Both the position numbers and the translations under genes were made by a program. The notes under the pieces were generated by a model. That model was not told where the DNA came from. It searched no databases and worked only from the letters and a program-made list of their open reading frames with translations. Shown in pieces: positions 49,674 to 57,292 of a stretch of 64,000 bases of DNA. Location: NCBI GenBank assembly GCA_006503475.1, contig RSEH01000126.1:1-64000 (forward strand). The letters are read 5' to 3'. The DNA comes from Stentor roeselii (taxonomy: Eukaryota > Ciliophora > Heterotrichea > Heterotrichida > Stentoridae). The first letter of the stretch is position 1. Every line of letters starts with the position of its first letter.

Positions 49674-50633
49674 TTAACTTAGTTTATTTAAAACAGTCGT
49701 ATTAAGCGAGTTCACCTTTTCCTCAATGACGCTATTCGAGTTAACTAAAACCTCCGGAACAACTTCACCTCCAGCTTGCCAATCAAACCTAACCAAATTT
49801 TTCCTCCTCGCAAAGACCTTAGCAAAATTCTTGAAAATTCCTAAATTATACGGATTATAGTTAGGTTTTTTCCAGCTTTTCGCAAAAAACTCATGAGTAG
49901 TAACCTGCACACTAACAAGATAAACATGAAACGCAAGTAAACTCGCAACAAAACAAAATGCCTGAATATTCCTTACAATAACCGAGTACAAACAAATAAA
50001 AAAAACTCCTCCTAATCTTTCTAAAGTCTCTTCAAATCCCTTATCATCCGCTTCACTTTTTAAGATATGAACTGTTACACCCAGGTCAAAGAGTATCAAA
50101 GCAAGGGTCATCAAGAGAAAAGTAAAAAATTCTTTATAGTTCCCTTTGCCGATGCAAGTACCCAACCACGGACAGTGATGATCATATTTTTCTACACAAT
50201 GTCCACAGATGCTGCAGTGAGAAACTCGAGGAGGACGAAGGATAAGACATGTTCTGCAGTATTTTAAACGTTGAAGTCGTCCTCTTGATGTGTTAAAAAC
50301 GAATTTCGCTTGAAAAAAAGTAGAGCGAATAGGATTCTCTTGCAAGATTTTACTCATTTCTACCTGGTTGCTTAAGTTTTTCAGGAACCCTGGGTCGGTA
50401 AACACAGTTTTCATAAATAAAAACAAGGAAAGAATGAATAAAACTCCACTGATCACTGCGATCCAGGGTTTTTCAGAGAAAAGCTTCTGACAAACTACTA
50501 AAAATACTACTTCTGGGGTAAAAATCAAGCAAAAAGTTAATAAAGCCCGGAGTGAGTCTTTGCTTTTTAAAACTTACTTGAATTTGCAACGCTTTTGACA
50601 TATCCTTGCTTTGAATTTCTGAATATTGTCCAT
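49674..50633 (-). CDS. DHHC palmitoyltransferase (two exons, 50633-50578 and 50562-49674)
   Basis: The main frame lacks an ATG; a 15-nt intron at 50563-50577 (phase 2, Asn19) joins it to a 56-nt first exon starting at the ATG 50631-50633, giving 314 residues. The zinc-binding Cys-rich domain spans about residues 121-171, with '[20 protein letters not shown]' and DHHC at 146-149 in YDHHCPW, followed by '[15 protein letters not shown]'. Four transmembrane helices frame it, as usual. DHHC enzymes transfer palmitate from acyl-CoA to protein cysteines through an acyl-enzyme at the DHHC cysteine. The C-terminal PaCCT-like NP motif '[19 protein letters not shown]' is present. Its start is 4 nt from the divergent P2X gene. 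Substrates unknown. Confidence 0.93.
50563..50577 (-). other. 15-nt intron (DHHC gene)
   Basis: Minus-strand GTAAGTTTTAAAAAG; phase 2; unspliced it reads TAA at once. A at position 10. It links the only usable ATG to the DHHC frame. Confidence 0.87.
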
Positions 50634-50637
50634 AATA
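50634..50637. promoter_or_regulatory. 4-bp divergent interval (DHHC/P2X)
   Basis: AATA alone separates the two start codons (CAT-AATA-ATG). Each mRNA's 5' leader must start inside the other gene's first exon, unless the leaders are nearly absent. Confidence 0.7.
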
Positions 50638-51780
50638 ATGTCGATCAGGCTACAGCTCAGAGATATTTTTAATGAGGATTTAGACAAGCTCTTCTCGTAT
50701 ACGACTCCGATGATTGTTTTGATTAAAGATAGACATTTAGGACTTTTGGCTCATTTTTTCAATCTTTGTATTTTGGTTTACTTTGTCGTTTATGTCATTG
50801 TTTTGCAAAAAGCTTATTTGGTTGAAGAATACTCGACTGGACCTTCGATGGTTTATGGAAGTGGAACTGCGATTTCACAAGTTGATGGAAATGTCAGGGT
50901 CTGGGACCATGTTGACTTGGCTTACCCGCAATATGACCCTAGTGCTATTGTGATTTCTACTAAAATTACTGAAACCACTTATCAGTCTAGAGGAAAGTGT
51001 GTGGACTACTCGCATCATTGTTTGAAAAATGAAGACTGTAACCCAGAAGGACATTGTTTAAAAGGTTACTGCGAAGAGCAATCCTGGTGCGGTAACTCAA
51101 CAAAGACCTACGACCTCGAAGGAGTTGAGAACTTCTTAATCTGGATATCAGGAGCAATAAAATTCATAACAATAAAAGGGGGTCTTCAAATGACAACAAT
51201 GGACGAGGCGGAGGCAAACGTATACCCTGGTTCAGATTCGAATTCCTACCTGTTAGTTGACATCCTTTCAAAGGGTGGTATAAAATACCACGAAATAAAA
51301 AACACCGGCGCCGTGGTTCGAATCCGAATAGACTGGGACTGCGACGTGACCTGGAAGGACTCCTGCAGCCCTTCCGTGACTTCAGACCGTTTAGACGACG
51401 TATCAGGAAGAACCCTGGGTTTCACTTACGACCGTTTTCTTTACTACTCCGAATCCAACACTGACTACCGGGACTACCTCAATATAACCGGGATTAAAAT
51501 CATTGTTGAAAGTTCAGGAAGAGCCTACGCTTTAACAATCCAAAGCATTATCCTCAACGTCAGTTCAGCCCTCAACCTGACAATGTTAACTCCGAAAATC
51601 GTTGACTTCTTGATGTTAAGCGTGATGAGCAAAAGACGTGAATACCGCAAAAACAAGACCGTGATTCAAGATGAGAAAAAAGAAGATGAAACTGAAGACC
51701 GGGTAAAAGTTTCTCAGCAAGTTGCAGAAGAAGAAGAGAAAAACGAAGATGAAGACTTGCATAAAGTAAACCGTCCTTAA
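50638..51780 (+). CDS. P2X-type ATP-gated cation channel
   Basis: A 380-residue protein starting at the ATG 50638. TM1 spans about 38-57 after 'IVLIKDRHLGLLAHFFNLC', the conserved P2X entry. The ectodomain has the cysteine-rich loop 'GKCVDYSHHCLKNEDCNPEG' and then 'GAVVRIRIDWDCDVTWKDSC', matching the P2X 'IxWDCDLD' block, then RLDD, 'GRTLGFTYDRFLYY' (NFR-equivalent region, with Asn-Phe-Arg not conserved), 'YRDYLNITGIKIIVESSGRA', and TM2 at about 300-330 ('IILNVSSALNLTM'). The tail is acidic. These trimers open to cations, including Ca2+, on extracellular ATP; non-animal P2X often sit on contractile-vacuole or lysosomal membranes. The missing NFR argues that ligand binding may differ. It ends 7 nt before the next gene. 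Confidence 0.88.
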   Translation: MSIRLQLRDIFNEDLDKLFSYTTPMIVLIKDRHLGLLAHFFNLCILVYFVVYVIVLQKAYLVEEYSTGPSMVYGSGTAISQVDGNVRVWDHVDLAYPQYDPSAIVISTKITETTYQSRGKCVDYSHHCLKNEDCNPEGHCLKGYCEEQSWCGNSTKTYDLEGVENFLIWISGAIKFITIKGGLQMTTMDEAEANVYPGSDSNSYLLVDILSKGGIKYHEIKNTGAVVRIRIDWDCDVTWKDSCSPSVTSDRLDDVSGRTLGFTYDRFLYYSESNTDYRDYLNITGIKIIVESSGRAYALTIQSIILNVSSALNLTMLTPKIVDFLMLSVMSKRREYRKNKTVIQDEKKEDETEDRVKVSQQVAEEEEKNEDEDLHKVNRP

Positions 51781-51787
51781 TAATATA

Positions 51788-53626
51788 ATGAGTAATTATG
51801 TCATTGCTGGAGAAGCTGGAAACCCTGACCTCTCAGACTGTGAGTTTCTGGGAAAAAAGCTAGAGGCAAGTACTCCTAACACGAATGTTCATGTTATTGC
51901 GAAGCACTCTTCTGAATGGGACGATTTCTTGAAAAAAATTTGTAGCAGTTATGGCTTTAAAGAAGCCAGCAACCCTATTGTCTTCACTGTTGACGGAAAA
52001 CTTATTGGCGATAAACAGTCTTTCAGGGAACATGTACTTGCTACTTATTCAGTTAGAGGAGAACTTGATAAGAACATGCGCGCTCTTATTAGTGAATTCG
52101 ACAAGACTTCACTTGACAATGCAAGGCAAAAAGCTGCTGATGGCCCTAGTGTTAAAGAAATAGTCAAGGAAAAGGTCAGAGAAATCATTGACAATGGCGG
52201 GATGAGGATTTTAGATGGCTTTTTTGAACCTGTTTATGACAGAGGTTTTCAGTTCTGGAAAAAAAACTCAAATATGTTGTCACCTTTCACGTATGATGAT
52301 TTTGAACAGTGGGGAGAAAGTCTTGACTTTTTAGATATTCCTGAACTTGGAACTGAAAAACATGAAACTGAGATTTTTTCTCCTAAAGAGTCGAAAATCA
52401 CTGAAGAGTTCCCTGCTGAGCAAGAAGAAGAGAAACTAGAAGAAGACCGTGGCAGTGAGTCCCCTGGACCTGACAAGGAAAAGTCTCCGAGTGGCAACGA
52501 GTCTCCACTTGCCACTGCTTCTGATGAACTCAACACAGGCTTGATTGGATTCGAGGTCTCTGATAAAAACTTTCAGAATTTTATTGAATTTTTTACTGAT
52601 CCTCAAGCGAATGTTGAGTTACTTCAAGTTTTTAATGAAGTTCAGATACCAACTTGTATTAAGACTCTTCCGATTTTTAACTCGAATATTGTAAGAGATT
52701 TGCCAAAGGATTATTTGTTGGCTTTAAGTCCTTATCCTTTGATTCCTGGGGAAATGGTGGTTTTTTCAGGGAAAATGATTGAAGATGCATGGCTTTTAAG
52801 AGACTTTTCAATGATGCAGACATGGCTTAGGGTCGTTTCGATTCCTCCTCAACGGCCGGTGTATCGAGATGGAGATATCATTGACCAGGTGATTCCTCGT
52901 GAACCGGTTTATGTGAAAGATGTGAATAGCAGCAGCTTGAGTCAGAGAGGGTTTACTTGTCGCACTATTGAATTGAACTTTGAATGTCCTAGAGACCCTT
53001 ATTTGAGATTGAACTCTTTAAATGTTTACTATCGTCACTTACTTTCTGAATGTGATTGGGAGGTCTGGCATAAGGTCCTGAAGGATTTGAATGCTTTGGG
53101 GTATTATCAGCTACTGCCATATGGTGAACAGAAGTAATTGGTAAATAGCTTTCAACCTATTCGGAGTGGCCAGATGATGGTCACTATGCTACCCATTCCT
53201 GGAGTCTCGTTATCAAGTTTTGAAGAACTTCTCACCAAAAACGCAGACGAGCAAGACTTTTTCACAGTACCTGAGTTAACCTTTGACCACGTTTTATGTA
53301 ATTTTCCTAAAAACGTCAATGCACGGATGATAAGCGAGTTTTACTTAATGGGTGTTGAGAAGATGAAATTGCATTCAAGTATAGGTAAGAAATACAAAGG
53401 TTGCGGAATAAGCGTGGTCCTAAGCAGTACCTACATGTTGATAGTTCCTCTCTACAGGCCCTACGCCACAATGCACGGAAGAAACTTATACCCAGACCCT
53501 CTTTGGTACATTGGTCTTCAGTCAATGTCGATCCTTCCAAAGCACTGGCCAGAGACAGCAGGTGATTCAAAGTTCCAAAGTCCCTTCGATCTTCTCGATC
53601 ACTGTTCTTCATCAAAGCCAATCTAA
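51788..53626 (+). CDS. Protein with MDH1B-type N-terminal domain (two exons, 51788-53133 and 53149-53626)
   Basis: Joining across the 15-nt intron 53134-53148 (phase 2, Asn449) gives 607 residues. Residues 1-90 ('YVIAGEAGNPDLSDCEFLGK', 'NVHVIAKHSSEWDDFLKKIC', 'NPIVFTVDGKLIGD.QSFREH') closely resemble the N-terminal domain of putative malate dehydrogenase 1B. The dehydrogenase part is absent. Instead an acidic Ser/Pro/Glu linker (about 195-245) leads to a folded C-terminal half (about 255-600) that I cannot place; a short stretch near the end ('GISVVLSSTYMLIVPLYRPY') faintly recalls Ap4A-phosphorylase-like folds, not enough to call. Known MDH1B is testis and cilia associated. Spliced reading is needed for the C-terminal 158 residues. 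It lies 7 nt behind the P2X gene. Confidence 0.75.
53134..53148 (+). other. 15-nt intron (MDH1B-N-like gene)
   Basis: GTAATTGGTAAATAG; phase 2; retention gives an in-frame TAA. A at position 10. The second exon has no ATG of its own near its start but continues in frame. Confidence 0.9.
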
Positions 53627-53642
53627 ATCATTTATTATTAAA

Positions 53643-54092
53643 TTACCAAACTTTCCGTATCTTAGGTCCAAAAGTTTTAATATTGTTACTCGTCGAAAGC
53701 AACTCAAAGTTCTGGTCCAATTTCGGCGGGGACCAAAAACGACCTTTGTAAATATCAGGAAGGTCTGAACCTTCTCGACTCGCATGTCGAGAGTCCCTTG
53801 AAAATTCACTCATTATTCTCAGATGGGCTTTTGGCTTTAAATAAACGTGATTTGGGGCATCATGCAATTTTGATCGAAGAATATTGTTAAAGGCTTGACT
53901 ATCAATCGGCCATACTGGGTTCTTTGCGGTTGCCAAAGATGAAGTAAGAGGAATTGGAGCTTTAAAGGACTGATGATGGATTTTGTGATAGCGTTGCTCG
54001 AGTTCTCTTGCGTATTTGTTTGTTTTTATTATTTCTTTGTGGTTTGTTAGAGTTGTGAAGTACTCTCGGTTTGCATGACGAGATGTTTTCAT
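53643..54092 (-). CDS. Unknown basic protein, 149 aa
   Basis: A 149-residue protein rich in Lys, Arg, His and Ser, with 'KNPVWPIDSQAFNNILRSKL' and 'GRFWSPPKLDQNFELLS' as the least biased stretches. No known domain, membrane segment or coiled coil of length. It begins 5 nt behind the coiled-coil gene's stop on the same strand and converges with the MDH1B-N-like gene (16 nt between stops). Tight packing and clean frame support it. Short Trp/Pro/Tyr-rich proteins of this type are often microtubule inner proteins in cilia, but I have no direct evidence. Confidence 0.62.
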   Translation of the reverse strand: MKTSRHANREYFTTLTNHKEIIKTNKYARELEQRYHKIHHQSFKAPIPLTSSLATAKNPVWPIDSQAFNNILRSKLHDAPNHVYLKPKAHLRIMSEFSRDSRHASREGSDLPDIYKGRFWSPPKLDQNFELLSTSNNIKTFGPKIRKVW

Positions 54093-54097
54093 TTTTA

Positions 54098-55423
54098 TTA
54101 ACTGTTTAGGATGGAGTAGCTTTCGATTAACTTTGAATAACGCCCTGGGTCTTCTGATAATTGGATTTTTAGTTGAAGGTGCTTTTGGCGGATTAACTCT
54201 TGGTTTGCTAAAGATGCTTCTATTCGAGTTTTTTGGTTTTGGACTTCTTTTTGATGTTTTTGATGATTAAGTTTTAAGCTGTCTTTTATGTGCTTTTGGA
54301 AAAGCTCGGATTGCTTTAAGATGCTTCCTTGTTTTAATAGCTTTTGGGTTGCCTGGGTTTCTGTGGTTTTTAAGAAGTTTTTTAGAGACTTTATGCTGTT
54401 TTCGTGCTTTTGATGGGAATAGTGACTTGCTAGTTTTTCTTGGGTTTCTTGAGACTTTTCATCTATTTTTTCTAGTTTTTGTAGCATTTTTTCATCTTCT
54501 GCTTTTAAGTTAGACTTGACTCTTTCAAGTTGTTGCATTACTTTGAAGTTAACTCTGCTGATATTAGAGTTGATGTATTTTTCCTTTCTTACTTTATATT
54601 TTTCAACTCTTTTGTATTTTTGGATCATGTTCATCAGTTTCTTTTCTTCTTCATCTTCACAGGCAGAGACATGATTTTTTAGTGTTTTTTCAACGATTTC
54701 ATTGTGACAGGCACTTTTTTCACTTCTATTCCTGATGAAAAACGAGTGAATGTTAATCGACTTGTTCTGTTGTTCTGAATGTCTTGAAGAATCATGAAAA
54801 GAATGCTCATGGCCTTCGCTGTCAACTAATGAAGCCATTTGTCTAGTTTTCATTCTTGGAGTCAAACTGATGACTTTTGAACTGTTTCTTGATAGCTTTT
54901 CGTCCCATTTCTTGCTTTTTTCACGTTGAATCATTAGAAGAGAGTCGATCCGCTTTTGAAATTCTTCTTGTTTTTTGAAGTCTTTTAGTTTTTTCTGCAA
55001 AAGTTCGGATTTTCTTTTTGCTTTAACTTTTTCACTTCGTATTGATTTTAACTCGCTTTTGCTCTGTTTTTCTCGTCGATTATTTTCGCCGTTTAAGTGA
55101 GTTGAGAGGTTGAATCTTACCTTTTCTTGCAATTTCGTTAAAAAGTCTTGGGTTAGGTCGACACTTGTTTCTAAACTTGGCTCTTGAGTTTTGTGGGTTG
55201 ACTTCATTTGGATGTTTTTGTTGAAGTTTTCGATTATTTTTACTAATTTTTTTATGTGTTTCAGGTGATGGCTGTATCTGAGTTTTTGTTCTCTTGGGTC
55301 TCCTGGGAAGAATGACTCAGGACTGTGTGGATTTTACTGGATTTCTAGGTCAGACTCTGGAATGCCTAGACTCCTCATAGCAAAAATGACTAGAGGATCA
55401 GAAATATCAACTGCATGCTGCAT
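54098..55423 (-). CDS. Coiled-coil protein (two exons, 55423-55338 and 55322-54098)
   Basis: The obvious frame starts at an ATG at 55207, but the frame is open upstream and a 15-nt intron at 55323-55337 (phase 2, His29) connects it to an ATG at 55421-55423. The resulting 436-residue protein gains 'MQHAVDISDPLVIFAMRSLG' and a second helical segment, which look conserved rather than random. The rest is Lys/Ser/Gln-rich coiled coil (about 105-195 and 245-430). No family recognised. The extended start leaves 34 nt to the LYR-protein gene upstream, in keeping with the packing here, whereas the short start would leave an odd 250-nt gap. Confidence 0.75.
55323..55337 (-). other. 15-nt intron (coiled-coil gene)
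   Basis: Minus-strand GTAAAATCCACACAG; phase 2; in-frame TAA at the 5' splice site if retained. A at position 10. Confidence 0.83.
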
Positions 55424-55457
55424 AAAACAAGAAAATCCTAGATATTATTATAAAATC

Positions 55458-55697
55458 TTAATAAATTCCTAATTTCTCTACTTTTTTGTTTTCAATAACC
55501 GACTTTTCAGCAGGATACAACCTCTGAATAATACTCTGCCTCTCAACAACATCTTTAAACCTCAAAGCTTTTTCAAGATTCCAGTCACTTTCCCTAAAAT
55601 CTTCTCGAGTTTTCCTCAAAAAAAACTCTCTAAACATATAATTTTCAAACTTCCTGCTGATTTTCATAAGACTTCTATAAACTTTCGCTCTTTCCAT
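55458..55697 (-). CDS. LYR-motif protein, ISD11/LYRM4-like
   Basis: A 79-residue protein starting with the LYR-type motif 'MERAKVYRSLMKISRKF' (VYR for LYR), followed by 'NYMFREFFLRKTREDFRES', a very good match to the ISD11 pattern of an aromatic 'YN(Y/F)R' patch and an 'RR.RD.FRE' helix. LYR proteins are small three-helix mitochondrial matrix proteins that bind acyl carrier protein; ISD11 stabilises the cysteine desulfurase NFS1 for iron-sulfur cluster assembly. Length is close to normal (about 80-95). Other LYRM members cannot be excluded. It diverges from the TPR gene with 87 nt between starts. Confidence 0.78.
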   Translation of the reverse strand: MERAKVYRSLMKISRKFENYMFREFFLRKTREDFRESDWNLEKALRFKDVVERQSIIQRLYPAEKSVIENKKVEKLGIY

Positions 55698-55784
55698 TTA
55701 TAAGTAAATCAGTATGCGATTAAATGGAAGCATCAAAGCTTAAACCTTTCAAAACTATCTAAAACTAAAAATGTCTTCTGATAA

Positions 55785-56915
55785 ATGAGCACTCAAATGA
55801 TTTCATCAGACCGAAAAAATGCTTTTCTCGCAGGTCTAGGCAAAGCGATATCAGAGGCGATGATAGTAAATCTTTACATCGAGAAAATTCCTTCAACATC
55901 ATCGAAGATAAAAACCCAAGTTTTCACTCTTCTTTCCCAAGATGACCGAATCGATGCTTTTGACGTTTTGACTAATTTCGAGTCAGAAGGAGTAAAAAAA
56001 GAAGACTACATCGATGCAGTGTTATACGCAGGGCGTTTTCTTCTAGCAAATAAACTGACGAACGAGTGTTACTTATTCCTGGCAGTTTGCCAGTCACGAG
56101 TCGAGTCAGTCTACGGAAGCCCTTTCGACTACACGTTATACGAGGAGATCGGGAACATGTTTTACTTGAATAAAAACTTTTCAGAAGCTATCAAATGTTA
56201 TGAAAGACTTTTAGAATTAGGTGAAAGGTCACAGGCGGTTCTTTACTTTAACATTGGAATGTGTTATCAAGAGCTAAATAACTACTCACTTGCTATTCAG
56301 TCTTGCCTTAAAAGTATCAACCTGGACCCGACCTTTACAAAAGCTTTTTTGAGTCTTGGACAATGCTACCATCATTTAAATCAATTCGACAGGGCAATAG
56401 GGATCTTTCAGCAACTGCCTGACTGCGCTGAAGCCTTCACTTGTATCGGTAATTGTTACTACCAGATGAAAAACTATGAAGAAGCTATTCGATTTTACCT
56501 AAAATCTATTCATTTGAAACCTGAACCTGGAGTTTATAATAATTTAGGAGCAGCACTTAAAAAGGCTGGATTTTTACAAGATGCGATTTTCGCTTTTAAT
56601 GATTCTTTAGCTGCTGAAAATAACTCAGAAGCTGCGGGAAATTTAATCACGCTTTATGTGGAACTAGGGAAAATTGAAGAGGCTGAGAAACTTTTTTTTG
56701 ATAGTAGAAAAGTACTTAGTCAACAGGATTCTAAGTTCTTTCAGAGACTTATTGATGATAAAGCGGAGAGGATGAGGAGGGCTAGTGTTATTGTATCGAA
56801 AGCTGTGAGTATTATGTCTAAAAATCCGAGTGTTAATTTGAGTCCTGATGAAAAGAGTAGTCCTCCTGCTGTTAATAAGGCTGCCAACTTGTTTTTGAGG
56901 TCAGTTAGGAAATAG
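55785..56915 (+). CDS. Tetratricopeptide-repeat (TPR) protein, 376 aa
   Basis: A 376-residue protein. Residues about 116-310 contain five to six TPR units, e.g. 'EIGNMFYLNKNFSEAIKCYE', 'NIGMCYQELNNYSLAIQSCL', 'SLGQCYHHLNQFDRAIGIFQ', 'CIGNCYYQMKNYEEAIRFYL' and 'NNLGAALKKAGFLQDAIFAF', each with the Gly/Ala and aromatic positions of the consensus. The first 100 residues are helical without clear repeats and the last 60 basic and Ser-rich. TPR arrays are protein-interaction scaffolds in many complexes, including intraflagellar transport; no partner can be named. A 5-codon frame at 55771 ends with a TGA that overlaps the start codon (ATGA). A 76-77-bp repeat array begins at its stop. Confidence 0.82.
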   Translation: MSTQMISSDRKNAFLAGLGKAISEAMIVNLYIEKIPSTSSKIKTQVFTLLSQDDRIDAFDVLTNFESEGVKKEDYIDAVLYAGRFLLANKLTNECYLFLAVCQSRVESVYGSPFDYTLYEEIGNMFYLNKNFSEAIKCYERLLELGERSQAVLYFNIGMCYQELNNYSLAIQSCLKSINLDPTFTKAFLSLGQCYHHLNQFDRAIGIFQQLPDCAEAFTCIGNCYYQMKNYEEAIRFYLKSIHLKPEPGVYNNLGAALKKAGFLQDAIFAFNDSLAAENNSEAAGNLITLYVELGKIEEAEKLFFDSRKVLSQQDSKFFQRLIDDKAERMRRASVIVSKAVSIMSKNPSVNLSPDEKSSPPAVNKAANLFLRSVRK

Positions 56916-57127
56916 TAAATCATTAGATATGGAAAGTGTGATGATTTGAAGAGGGTTTATTTTTATGATTGGATTTGGATAGAAATAGTGAATCAATTAT
57001 TGGATATGGAAAGTGTGATGATTTGTAGAGAGTTTATTTTTATGATTGGATTTTGATAGAAATAGTTAATCAATTATTGGATATGGAAAGTGTGGTGATT
57101 TGTAGAGAGTTTATTTAAATGATTCCA
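56912..57127. repeat. 76-77-bp tandem repeat behind the TPR gene
   Basis: GATATGGAAAGTGTG begins copies at 56927, 57003 and 57080; the units also share 'aatagt.aatca' just before it. The first copy of that word contains the TAG stop of the TPR gene, so the array seems to have grown from the gene's own 3' end. About 2.7 copies, with the last degenerating after 57127. Confidence 0.9.
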
Positions 57128-57292
57128 TTTGGAAAGATTTTGAGATTTGATGGTAAATTTTTTTATTTAGATAGTTGTAGTAAACTACGGAGAATTAGGT
57201 TTGTAAATAGTTATGAAGTAGTTTAAGAATTGAGATTTAAAATTATTATTAATTTGGAAAAAAATTTGAAAACAACAGAGAATTAATAGTTA
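57128..57292. other. A+T-rich leader region of the zinc-knuckle gene
   Basis: Together with the repeat array this makes a 377-nt gap between two plus-strand genes. No gene or distinctive motif seen in it. Confidence 0.45.

Noticed and set aside
51310-51345. tRNA-like GGTTCGAATCC word
   Set aside because: Lies within the P2X coding frame with no cloverleaf partner sequences around it.
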